A DNA stretch of 64,000 bases, taken from JBDSLU01 sp963844435. GTDB taxonomy: Bacteria > Acidobacteriota > Vicinamibacteria > Vicinamibacterales > Vicinamibacteraceae. The notes under the pieces are model-generated. The model was not told where the DNA came from and searched no databases. It saw nothing but the letters and a program-made list of their open reading frames with translations. Numbering within the stretch: the stretch's first letter is position 1; each line of letters begins with the position of its first letter. The stretch spans positions 1 through 64,000 of the forward strand of contig CAWJOG010000021.1 of assembly GCA_963844435.1 (NCBI GenBank). The letters are read 5' to 3'. Positions 1 through 7,539 of this stretch are shown here, one piece after another. The position numbers and the translations under genes are program-made.

Positions 1-32
1 CCTTGCTGAATGGTTCGCCGTGTCGGCGACGT

Positions 33-72
33 CATGTCACATTCCGAAGCCCCATCCCGTCTCACCCTTCGA
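33..72 (+). repeat. Leader repeat copy A, upstream of the DUF6223 gene
   Basis: About 40 bases here match positions 1690-1732 closely (shared stretch ATCCCGTCTCACC and the preceding CCGAA-CCC pattern). In both places the stretch ends just ahead of a gene start. It could be a shared untranslated leader or a short coding remnant reading P-x-P-V-S-P. No function is recognised. Confidence 0.45.
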
Positions 73-87
73 GATAGGAGGAGCGAA

Positions 88-504
88 ATGTCCAGATGGG
101 CACGGCTGCTTGCTGCCGCTTTGATCGGGGGGTTCGGGATAGCCGCACCGGCGTCCGCACAGGTCTCGGACCAGCCGCCGACCGTCAGTGTTTACACATT
201 GACCGCCGAGCGGATCGCGGCCAGCGGGGCCGCCGTCGTGGGGTTGATCGGCGCGGTCATCGGTGGGCTGGCTCTGGCACGATCCGCCGGCCGTGTCGAT
301 GTCGGAAACGGGCGCCGCGGGGCGATGGTAGCCCTGGTGATGGGGCCGATCGGCTTGGTCATCGGTGGCGTGGTCGTGGCCACGGCCGACGGTGGTCTCG
401 GCACCGGCAATGGACTGGGTGGGGGGATCGCAGCCATGCTGATGGGGCTGGTCGCCATGGCCCTCGGCGGGCTGGCTCTGGCCCGGTCCCGCCGCACCGC
501 CTGA
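88..504 (+). CDS. DUF6223-like small membrane protein
   Basis: A 138-residue membrane protein. An upstream in-frame start exists, but AGGAGG at about 75-80 sits correctly for the ATG at 88, which also begins directly with a signal-like hydrophobic stretch (ARLLAAALIGGFGIAAPASA). Then come three hydrophobic segments at about residues 45-65, 80-100 and 112-130, each Gly/Ala/Val rich, with repeated GGLALARS motifs. This layout resembles DUF6223, a family I know mainly from actinomycetes; function unknown. The sigma factor gene follows 36 bases downstream on the same strand, so co-transcription is plausible. The actinobacterial flavour suggests transfer, but that is inference. Confidence 0.6.
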   Translation: MSRWARLLAAALIGGFGIAAPASAQVSDQPPTVSVYTLTAERIAASGAAVVGLIGAVIGGLALARSAGRVDVGNGRRGAMVALVMGPIGLVIGGVVVATADGGLGTGNGLGGGIAAMLMGLVAMALGGLALARSRRTA

Positions 505-539
505 CGGCGGTGCGCACGGCCGTGAGCTCCAGGAACGCG

Positions 540-1472
540 ATGTCGAATCCGGCCGCAAACTTTGAGCCGTACCGCCGGCGCCTGCTCGGTCTCGCCTACC
601 GCATGCTCGGCTCGATGGCTGACGCCGAGGACGCCGTGCAGGAGACGTACGTGCGGTGGCATCGGGCCGACCGCGACAACGTGTCGGACACGCGAGCGTT
701 CCTCACAACCATCACGACGCGAATCTGTCTGGACATGCTGACCTCGGCGCGCGCACGGCGCGAGGAGTACGTCGGTCCCTGGCTGCCGGAGCCGGTTCTC
801 GACACGGCAGCGCTCGCGCCCGACAGCCGCACGGAGCTGGCCGAGGATCTGTCCATCGCGCTGCTCCTGACGCTCGACCGGCTGTCGCCGCTCGAGCGGG
901 CTGCCTTCCTGCTGCACGACGTGTTCGATTTCTCGTTCAGCGAAGTGGCCTCCGCACTGGAGCGGAGCGACGCTGCGTGCCGGCAGCTCGCGACCCGCGC
1001 ACGGGCGCACGTGCGCGCAACACGACCAGGTGGCGTCACCGCGCCGGCGTCGCGTTCAGGGGAGATCGACGCCAAGCATACGCAGCTCCTGTCCGCATTC
1101 ATGGCTGCGACGGGCTCGGGCGATCTCGATGCGCTGACGCAGCTGCTCGCGACCGACGTGCGCGTCGTCACCGACGGCGGCGGCAAGGTTGCGTCGGCGC
1201 TCAACGAGATCGACGGCGCCGATCGCGTGGCCCGGTTCCTGGTCGAGGTCACGCGCAAACGCCCAGGTGCGTGGTGGCGCGATGATTTCACGGTGCGCTT
1301 TGCGACCATCAACGGCCTGCCCGGCGTCATCGTGGACAGTCCCGAGGGGCCGGTGCAGACCGCGGCGTTCGAGATCGACGGCGGGGTGATTCGGGCGCTG
1401 TACGCGGTGCGCAATCCGGACAAGTTGCGGCATCTACGCTTCGCGCAGGAGCCGAGTCGGGTCAAGACGTGA
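540..1472 (+). CDS. ECF41-type RNA polymerase sigma factor with SnoaL-like C-terminus (SigJ family)
   Basis: A 310-residue extracytoplasmic-function sigma factor. Region 2 (about residues 8-75) has the typical LLGLAYRMLGSMADAEDAVQ motif. Region 4 (about 110-165) has LSPLERAAFLLHDVF and an HTH ending in RSDAACRQLATRAR. Residues 180-305 form an NTF2/SnoaL-like domain, with DGGGKV and the terminal NPDKL found in ECF41 proteins, where this domain modulates activity in place of a separate anti-sigma factor. ECF41 genes usually lie beside genes for carboxymuconolactone decarboxylase, oxidoreductase or DoxX proteins; here the neighbour is the DUF6223 membrane protein. A second member of the family lies at 49462-50379. 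Confidence 0.85.
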   Translation: MSNPAANFEPYRRRLLGLAYRMLGSMADAEDAVQETYVRWHRADRDNVSDTRAFLTTITTRICLDMLTSARARREEYVGPWLPEPVLDTAALAPDSRTELAEDLSIALLLTLDRLSPLERAAFLLHDVFDFSFSEVASALERSDAACRQLATRARAHVRATRPGGVTAPASRSGEIDAKHTQLLSAFMAATGSGDLDALTQLLATDVRVVTDGGGKVASALNEIDGADRVARFLVEVTRKRPGAWWRDDFTVRFATINGLPGVIVDSPEGPVQTAAFEIDGGVIRALYAVRNPDKLRHLRFAQEPSRVKT

Positions 1473-1689
1473 GGCGCGCGTCGCGCCGAGTGCCACGCGA
1501 ATGCCTATTTCGGCCTGGTGGAGGCTCCCGCGCTCGACGTCACGCCGTAGACGCTCACAGCCGCCATCACCAGTGCCAGGATGCCGAATGACGCTGACAG
1601 AATCGCGAGCAGCCGCTCGCGCGTCAGCGCGCTGCTGATCCTTGTCAAGAGGTCGCGCCGGTAAGTCCACCTCAGCCGGCGGGGCAGGA

Positions 1690-1732
1690 ATGTCAGATGC
1701 CGAATCCCAATCCCGTCTCACCGCTGGAGACT
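1690..1732 (+). repeat. Leader repeat copy B, upstream of the AlkD-like gene
   Basis: Second copy of the stretch seen at 33-72. The shared words are CCGAATCCC/CCGAAGCCC and ATCCCGTCTCACC. It lies 12 bases before the chosen ATG of the DNA alkylation repair gene. It also reads as a short peptide M-P-N-P-N-P-V-S-P-L-E-T and stop in one frame. Confidence 0.45.
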
Positions 1733-1743
1733 TAGTGAGCGAC

Positions 1744-2415
1744 ATGTCCACGAACGCCACACTGAAAGCGACCCTGAGGGAGCTCGCGGCACTCGCGGAG
1801 CCGGGCATGCGCGAAGTCAACGAGCGTCATGGAGACGACCACGGCGTGAACCTCACGGCTCTTCGGACGCTGGCGAAGCGCTTGAAGACTCAGCACGAAC
1901 TCGCGCTTCAACTGTGGGCCACCGGCGACAGCGCGGCGCGACTGCTCTCGACGCTGGTGTGCCGGCCGAGCGCCTTTTCCGCCGAGGAGCTCGATGCGAT
2001 GGTCCGCGAGATCGGCTCGCCGAAACTCCTCGGCTGGTTCGTCACCAATGTCGTGAAGGCGAGCCGACACGCCGAGCATCTGCGCACGAACTGGAAGGAT
2101 GAGGACGACCTCGTCGGTCGCGCGGGATGGAGTCTGACCACCGAGCGGGTCGTCAAGAAGCCCGAAGGGCTCGACCTCCCGGCACTCCTCGACCAGATCG
2201 AGCGGGAGATGAAGCAGGCGCCGGAACACAAGCAGTGGGCCATGAACCACTGCCTCGCCGAGATCGGCATTCATCACCAGGCACATCGCGCGCGAGCGAT
2301 CGGGATCGGTGAGCGCCTGGCCGTTCTGATCGACTATCCCGCGTCGCCCGGCTGCACGCCCCCGTACGCACCCATCTGGATCACCGAGATGGTGCGAAGA
2401 CGGAAAGGCAACTGA
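1744..2415 (+). CDS. DNA alkylation repair protein, AlkD/HEAT-repeat family
   Basis: A 223-residue all-helical protein. The pattern LLGWFVTNVVKASRHAEHL followed by GRAGWSL and a paired-helix layout fits the AlkD-like DNA glycosylase fold made of HEAT-like repeats, which removes alkylated bases. Towards the end HCLAEIGIHHQAHRARAIGIG resembles the conserved C-terminal helix block containing the family's W(A)MN-x-A-x-I-G motif. The open frame extends further upstream, but the ATG at 1744 gives the expected start. It stands alone on the + strand between the sigma factor and the VOC gene. Assignment rests on motif recall, not alignment. Confidence 0.7.
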   Translation: MSTNATLKATLRELAALAEPGMREVNERHGDDHGVNLTALRTLAKRLKTQHELALQLWATGDSAARLLSTLVCRPSAFSAEELDAMVREIGSPKLLGWFVTNVVKASRHAEHLRTNWKDEDDLVGRAGWSLTTERVVKKPEGLDLPALLDQIEREMKQAPEHKQWAMNHCLAEIGIHHQAHRARAIGIGERLAVLIDYPASPGCTPPYAPIWITEMVRRRKGN

Positions 2416-2637
2416 CGCTCAGCGGGAAGGTGCGGCGACGATCTGCTCGAATCGATAAGGCAAGTATGCCGATGCGCATCGTCGTTCCCTCCAGCCCGAA
2501 GTGCCGAGGCTTTAGCTGGACTGCAGCGATCGGGCACGCTAACTGCTAGGTCGAACGAGGTCCATGAACCCGCACCGTACGTCGGGGCGGCGATCACGGC
2601 GTCCCACCATGATCGAGCAACAAGGAGAAACGAGAAC

Positions 2638-3114
2638 ATGAAGGAAAAGAACACCATCTGCCTCTGGTTCAACAAGGACGCGCATGAGGCGGCGCGCTTC
2701 TACGCCGCCACCTTTCCGGATAGTCGAGTCACCGCGGTTCACCAGGCGCCCAGTGACTACCCGAGCGGCAAAGAGGGTGATGTGTTGACGGTGGACTTCA
2801 CCGTCCTGGGCATTCCCTGTCTCGGCCTCAACGGCGGCCCTGTGTTCAAGCACAGCGAGGCCTTCTCCTTCCAGATCGCAACGGACAACCAGGAAGAGAC
2901 GGACCGCTACTGGAACGCGATCATCGGCAATGGCGGCCAGGCAAGTGAGTGCGGGTGGTGCAAGGACCGCTGGGGCCTCTCCTGGCAGATTACGCCGCGC
3001 GTCCTGACCGACGCGTTGGCGGCCGGTGGTGCCGAGGCGAAGCGTGCCTTCGACGCGATGATGTCGATGACGAAGATCGACGTCGCCACCATCGAGGCCG
3101 CGCGGCGAGGCTGA
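2638..3114 (+). CDS. VOC family protein, PhnB/3-demethylubiquinone methyltransferase-like
   Basis: A 158-residue vicinal-oxygen-chelate protein of the PhnB-like subfamily. Seen in sequence: CLWFNKDAHEAARFYAATFP at the start, the middle motif GGPVFKHSEAFSFQI, then TDRYWNAIIGNGGQASECGW and WGLSWQITPR, all hallmarks of this group. Members are often annotated as 3-demethylubiquinone-9 3-methyltransferase, but most have no proven activity. A clear Shine-Dalgarno (AAGGAGAA) precedes the ATG. The ABM-like gene follows 20 bases later on the same strand, so the two may be co-transcribed. Confidence 0.85.
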   Translation: MKEKNTICLWFNKDAHEAARFYAATFPDSRVTAVHQAPSDYPSGKEGDVLTVDFTVLGIPCLGLNGGPVFKHSEAFSFQIATDNQEETDRYWNAIIGNGGQASECGWCKDRWGLSWQITPRVLTDALAAGGAEAKRAFDAMMSMTKIDVATIEAARRG

Positions 3115-3134
3115 CCTGGACACGAGGCCCCGAC

Positions 3135-3500
3135 ATGCCTGCTCATGCCGGTCGTCCAGTAATCGCGCGAATCTGGCGCGGCCGTACGCGGCGCGAGGAC
3201 GCCGATGAATACGAGGCCTACAACTACGAGGTCGGTATCAAGCCGCTGATCGAGAAGGCAATGGGCGTGCAGACGTTGCGGGAGGACCGCGCAGACGAGA
3301 CCGAGTTCATCACGATCTCCTACTGGGAAAGCATTGAAGCGATGTCGCGTTTCACAGGTGGCGATCCGACGCGCATTCATCATCTGGATCGAGATCCGGA
3401 GTTCCTGATTGAGCTGCCGGGGGGCGTCCAGATTCTCCGAATCATCGCCTCTCATGGGAACACCGGCGGCGACCGAGGGACGACGTTAAGATGGTCCTGA
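3135..3500 (+). CDS. Antibiotic biosynthesis monooxygenase (ABM)-like dimeric alpha/beta-barrel protein
   Basis: A 121-residue protein. The pattern IARIWRGRTRREDADEYEAY, then GVQTLREDRADETEFITISYWESIEAMSRF, matches the small ferredoxin-like ABM fold that often acts in quinone or aromatic oxidation, or only in stress responses. The ATG at 3135 was chosen because it begins immediately before the first beta strand; the longer frame overlaps the preceding gene. It lies between the VOC gene and the HPS-like gene on one strand, with short gaps suggesting an operon. Substrate unknown. Confidence 0.7.
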   Translation: MPAHAGRPVIARIWRGRTRREDADEYEAYNYEVGIKPLIEKAMGVQTLREDRADETEFITISYWESIEAMSRFTGGDPTRIHHLDRDPEFLIELPGGVQILRIIASHGNTGGDRGTTLRWS

Positions 3501-3520
3501 ATCCCTCGAGGAGCTGGATC

Positions 3521-4453
3521 ATGGAGCGTAAAGAGGCGTCCGACCTTTCCCGGCACGGGCACATCGACAGGCGATCGTTCCTCGACGGCGCGGGGAGGTT
3601 CGCCCTGGGCGGGCTGACGGCCGGCGCCATCTTCGAGATCGTGCGGCCCAACGATGCCTGGGCCCGGCAGGTGGCGAAGGACAACCACCCGGCCTCCGCC
3701 CGCGTTCTCGAGCGGCTCAGAACCCGCTTCACGTTCCAGATTTCGGTCGACGTGGCCACCCTGGAGCAGGGAAGCGCGGTTGCCGGCGCGGCCCTGGCGG
3801 GCGGGGCCAACATCGTCGAAATGGGGACGCCGCTGCTCAAGAACGCAGGCGTCTCGAACGTGGTGCCGGCCTTCCGCAAGCAGTTTCCCGAGGCGCTCCT
3901 GCTGGCCGACATGAAGACGATGGATGGCGGTGCCTTCGAGGCGCGCGCCGTCTACGCGGGCGGCGGCAACATCGTTGACTTCCTCGCGCTCGCCGGTGCG
4001 GATACAGCGAAGGCGATCTGCGCCGTGCGCGACGAGTTCAGGCGTGACGGCCCCGAACTGCCGCGGCTCGTCTTCGCCGATATCCTCGTGCCGCACCAGG
4101 GCCCGGCCGCGCAGGCCGGCGAGGTCGCCCTCCGCATGCTCGAGGCCGGTGTGGACGGCGTCGGGGTTCACCTGCAGTCCGACGCACGACGCGCTGACCC
4201 CAGACTCATCGAGAGCGACTACCTCGGTGACATGGCCCGTGCCATCTTCGAGCGCGTCGGCAAGGACGCCCCGGTGCAGGTGGTCGGCGGGCTCAGCACC
4301 GCGCAGGCGAAGAGGCTCGCCCGGGCGGGGCTGCGCGCCTTCGTCATCAGCGGCAATCTCGGGCAGCCGGACACCCGCGCCCGCTACGACCTGCCACCTG
4401 CCGAGATCGAGGGGTTCGTCAAGGCTTTCATCGCCGAGGTCTCGAGCGCCTGA
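3521..4453 (+). CDS. HPS/KGPDC-type (OMP decarboxylase suprafamily) barrel with exported-type leader
   Basis: A 310-residue protein with two parts. Residues 15-50 form a Tat-like leader with a double arginine before SFLDGAGRFALGG, a hydrophobic stretch and an Ala-Trp-Ala-like end; in my memory this leader resembles that of periplasmic dienelactone hydrolases. Residues 60-305 form a TIM barrel of the 3-hexulose-6-phosphate synthase/3-keto-L-gulonate-6-phosphate decarboxylase group: ANIVEMGTPLLKNAG, the catalytic D-x-K-x-x-D motif in ADMKTMDGG, and the phosphate-loop VVGGLSTAQA. A Shine-Dalgarno GAGGAG supports the ATG at 3521 over 3491. Known relatives are cytosolic sugar-phosphate enzymes, so the leader is odd. 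Substrate not determinable. Confidence 0.65.
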   Translation: MERKEASDLSRHGHIDRRSFLDGAGRFALGGLTAGAIFEIVRPNDAWARQVAKDNHPASARVLERLRTRFTFQISVDVATLEQGSAVAGAALAGGANIVEMGTPLLKNAGVSNVVPAFRKQFPEALLLADMKTMDGGAFEARAVYAGGGNIVDFLALAGADTAKAICAVRDEFRRDGPELPRLVFADILVPHQGPAAQAGEVALRMLEAGVDGVGVHLQSDARRADPRLIESDYLGDMARAIFERVGKDAPVQVVGGLSTAQAKRLARAGLRAFVISGNLGQPDTRARYDLPPAEIEGFVKAFIAEVSSA

Positions 4454-4480
4454 GACCTTGGCGTGCGGGAAGAATCAGCC

Positions 4481-7036
4481 CTACTGTTCGCGAAGAGCTT
4501 TCAATGGGTCTGCCATTCCCGCGCGCAAGGCTGGCACAAACGCTGCGGCTACGCCGACGCCGAACAACGCTGCCCCTGCGGTAGCGAACGCGATGGGATC
4601 CAGCGCACTGACATCGAAGAGGAACGATGACAGCAGTCGCGTCAGCATCGCCGCCCCCACGGCGCCAGCAACGATTCCCGCTGACACCAGCATCGCACCG
4701 TGGCCGAGGACGTGCGTGATCACGCGTGAGCTCGGAAGCCCGATGGCGATCCGAATCGCCCAGTCGCGCCTTCGGCGAGTGGCGAAGTGCGTCATCACGC
4801 CGTAGACGCCCACGGCACCCAGGATGAGGGCCAGGCCAGTCAGGAGAGAGAGCAGCAAGACGATCTGGCGCGCCGGACCGACGGATGTGTCGAGCACGCG
4901 GCGCATCGTCGTCTGCTGCACCGCGGCGGCGGGAGCCACGCGCGCGATGGTGCGCCGCACCGGCTCCAGGAGCGACGTCTCCGCGACACCGGGGGCGGTG
5001 CGGAGGACGATCGACTGCGCGTCGTCCAGCCAGGGCATCTGCGCCAACGCGACATACCGTACTGGCTCAGCCGCGTCGGTCAGACCCTTTTCGGCGGCGT
5101 CCGCCACGACGCCGACGATCCGCGAACGTCCCAGGTCGATTTCGCCGCCGATCGTCCTGCCGACGGGATCGACTCCCGGGAAGTACTTCCGGGCAAATGC
5201 CTCGTTGATGACGACGACGCGTTCGGCGTCGGCCCGGTCGTCGCTCCCGATCGTGCGGCCCCGGCGACGGGCGAAGCCAAGGCTCTCGAGATACCCCGGC
5301 GTCACGATTCGGTATTCGGTGGCCGCGTTCTCGATGTCCGGGCGTCCGTCGATACGCAGGCCCGCCCGGTACCCGCCGCCGCGCAGCGGCAGGTTCTGCC
5401 CCGTGCCGACGGAGGCCACGCCGGGAAGCTCACGCAGCGCCCGTTCGAGCGCATCGACCGTCTTCTCCCGGCTCGCGCGATCGAACGTGCCATCGAACAC
5501 CACGTCGACGACCGCGACGCCAGCCACGCGCACGCCGGGTTGGACCGCGTACATGTTGGCGACGCTGCGAGCGAGCAGCGCCGCGCCTGAGGCGATCGTC
5601 ACAGCGAGCGCCACCTGCGCGACGACCAACCCACTTTCCAACCGCCCGCCCCGTCCCTCGATTCCTCCCGTCCGGGCTGCGCTCAAGACGCTGCGCAGGT
5701 CGGCTCGGAACAGCGAGACGATGGGCACGAGCATGACGAGCGACGCCGCGACGACCGCGATGGCCATTGCCGACGCGAACACGCGCCAATCAGGCGCCGT
5801 AGCGGCCCACGCACCGAGCGGAAGCGCGTCCGTGACGACGGTGAAGCCGACCCACGCGAGGCCGGCGCCCAAAGTGCCTGCGACAGCCGCCACGAGCAGC
5901 ACTTCGACGATCAGCTGCTGCGCCAGTCGCTGCCGGTTCGCACCGAGCGCGGCGCGAACCGCGAACTCGGCCGACCGCGCGTCGACCTGTCCGAGCACCA
6001 GGGCGGCGACGTTGGCGCACCCGATCAGAAGGATCAGCGCCGTGGCGGCAAGCGTAGCGAGCAGCGCCGGTTGCATGGGCCCGAGCAGGTCGTCGCGCAC
6101 CGGCGTGATCTGCCGGTCCCTCGTCTTGTCCCGCCGCGCGGTGTAGTCGAAGCGCTCGTCGAGCATCGCGGCCAGTTGCGACAGCGGCGCCTCCATGGCT
6201 CGAACGTCCTGGTTGGGAGCGACGCGGCCAATCAGCGTGGAGTTCCAGCTGCGGGAGTCCGCTCTCAGTGCCTCAGGCGTCCAGACGCGGACCGAAGGAT
6301 CTGGGAACCAGAACCCGCGCGGCATCACGCCGATCACCGTGCGCGGACGGCCATCGAGCATCACGTGTGTGCCGATGATGTCCGGACTGCCGCCCAGCTC
6401 GTGCCACAAGCCGAAACTGAGCAGGGCCACCCCCTCGGCGCCGGGGACGTCATCGCCCTCCCGGAATCCACGTCCGAGCAAGGGCGCGGCGCCGAGCACA
6501 TCGAGGAGCTCGGACGATGCGTTGACACCAGGCACCAGCCGCGCGGGTCCTCCGCCGGCGCGGAGCATCGCGTCCCGCTGGCGGTAGAGCGCCACCTGCC
6601 GGAACCCGGGTGTCCGTCCACGCACGTGCAAGTACTCTTCGTGCGTCCAGTCGGTCTTCATCCAGAACACGCCGAGCTCGCGTTCGTGCGCGTAGGGCAA
6701 CGGGCTCAGGAGCACGCCGTGCGCCACGCCGAATACGGCTGCGGTACCACCGATGCCGAGAGCAAGCGTGAGCACCGAGAGCAGGGCATAAACGGGACGC
6801 CGCCGGAGGATACGAACGGCATACCAGGCGTCCTGCACCAGCTGTTCTACACGCTGCCATCGCCAGATCGCCCGCGTGTCCTCCTTCACCAGGGAGACAT
6901 TGCCGAACTTCAGCAGGGCCTGACGACGCGCCTCTTCCGGCGCCATTCCGCGCTCGAGGTTGTCGCGCGTTTCCCGCTCGATGTGGTCGCGGATGTCGTC
7001 CCCGAGCGACTCCAGTGCCCGTCGGCCGCGGGTCAT
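4481..7036 (-). CDS. ADOP-type ABC transporter permease (MacB/FtsX family)
   Basis: An 851-residue orphan duplicated permease typical of Acidobacteria. The N-terminus carries the short helical region (ALESLGDDIRDHIERETRDN, then RQALLKFGN) found in these proteins. After it come a first TM helix (ALLSVLTLALGIGGTAAVFG), a MacB periplasmic domain (about 110-310), an FtsX block of three TM helices (about 330-440), a second MacB_PCD domain (about 500-680, with VVINEAFARKYFPGVDPVG) and a final FtsX block ending DPLKALREQ. Such proteins lack their own ATPase. The PadR gene lies 4 bases upstream on the same strand, so the two are surely co-transcribed and probably co-regulated. The frame is intact. 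Confidence 0.93.
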   Translation of the reverse strand: MTRGRRALESLGDDIRDHIERETRDNLERGMAPEEARRQALLKFGNVSLVKEDTRAIWRWQRVEQLVQDAWYAVRILRRRPVYALLSVLTLALGIGGTAAVFGVAHGVLLSPLPYAHERELGVFWMKTDWTHEEYLHVRGRTPGFRQVALYRQRDAMLRAGGGPARLVPGVNASSELLDVLGAAPLLGRGFREGDDVPGAEGVALLSFGLWHELGGSPDIIGTHVMLDGRPRTVIGVMPRGFWFPDPSVRVWTPEALRADSRSWNSTLIGRVAPNQDVRAMEAPLSQLAAMLDERFDYTARRDKTRDRQITPVRDDLLGPMQPALLATLAATALILLIGCANVAALVLGQVDARSAEFAVRAALGANRQRLAQQLIVEVLLVAAVAGTLGAGLAWVGFTVVTDALPLGAWAATAPDWRVFASAMAIAVVAASLVMLVPIVSLFRADLRSVLSAARTGGIEGRGGRLESGLVVAQVALAVTIASGAALLARSVANMYAVQPGVRVAGVAVVDVVFDGTFDRASREKTVDALERALRELPGVASVGTGQNLPLRGGGYRAGLRIDGRPDIENAATEYRIVTPGYLESLGFARRRGRTIGSDDRADAERVVVINEAFARKYFPGVDPVGRTIGGEIDLGRSRIVGVVADAAEKGLTDAAEPVRYVALAQMPWLDDAQSIVLRTAPGVAETSLLEPVRRTIARVAPAAAVQQTTMRRVLDTSVGPARQIVLLLSLLTGLALILGAVGVYGVMTHFATRRRRDWAIRIAIGLPSSRVITHVLGHGAMLVSAGIVAGAVGAAMLTRLLSSFLFDVSALDPIAFATAGAALFGVGVAAAFVPALRAGMADPLKALREQ

Positions 7037-7040
7037 GACG

Positions 7041-7397
7041 TCATTCCTCCTGGGCAGCAGGGCGGAGGATCCGCCCCACGGCTGCCGCGAGCGTGTCCCA
7101 CTTGCTGGTTTCGATCGCGAGCTGCTTCCGACCCTTCGCCGTCAGTCGATAGAACTTGGCGCGTCGATTGTTCTCGGAAGTGCCGTCGTCGAACGTGATC
7201 CACCCACGTTCGATCAGCCGGTGAAGGGCTGGATAGAGGGAGCCCTGTTCCACCAGGAGCACGTCATCCGAGCCATGTTCGATCGCTTTCGCGATGGCGT
7301 GGCCGTGGGCGGGTCCCCATCGCAGCGTGCGCAGAATCAGGAGGTCGAGCGTGCCCTGCAGGAGTTCGACGCGGCTCTGCTGGCTTCTGGTAGGCAT
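7041..7397 (-). CDS. PadR family transcriptional regulator
   Basis: A 118-residue winged-helix repressor. The motifs LLQGTLDLLILRTLRWGPAHG, VEQGSLYPALHRLIERGWI and YRLTAKGRKQL are those of the PadR N-terminal domain found beside acidobacterial ADOP permeases. It lies directly upstream of the permease gene with a 4-base gap. A perfect 10-base inverted repeat (7397-7406 and 7422-7431) overlaps its own start region and is a good candidate operator, implying autoregulation. The inducer is unknown. Confidence 0.93.
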   Translation of the reverse strand: MPTRSQQSRVELLQGTLDLLILRTLRWGPAHGHAIAKAIEHGSDDVLLVEQGSLYPALHRLIERGWITFDDGTSENNRRAKFYRLTAKGRKQLAIETSKWDTLAAAVGRILRPAAQEE

Positions 7398-7431
7398 TCT
7401 AGGTGACGACGATACACCGATTCACCTAGAA
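7397..7431. promoter_or_regulatory. Predicted PadR operator: perfect 10-base inverted repeat
   Basis: TTCTAGGTGA at 7397-7406 is mirrored exactly by TCACCTAGAA at 7422-7431 with 15 bases between. The left arm touches the PadR start codon. Position and symmetry fit a dimeric winged-helix repressor binding site controlling the padR-permease operon. This is a prediction from symmetry and position only. Confidence 0.6.
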
Positions 7432-7539
7432 CGACAAGGTGTGCGAACCGGCAGGCATTCCGCAACCCGGTCGCAACCAGGCGGTACGCACGCGACACGA
7501 GTGAGATCGGACCGGAAGGGGCGATGCGATGCCCTCGGT

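Noticed and set aside
192..1010. Long minus-strand open frame opposite the sigma factor
   Set aside because: It is the shadow of a GC-rich gene: composition is Arg/Pro/Ala without motifs, and the + strand carries a clear ECF41 sigma factor.
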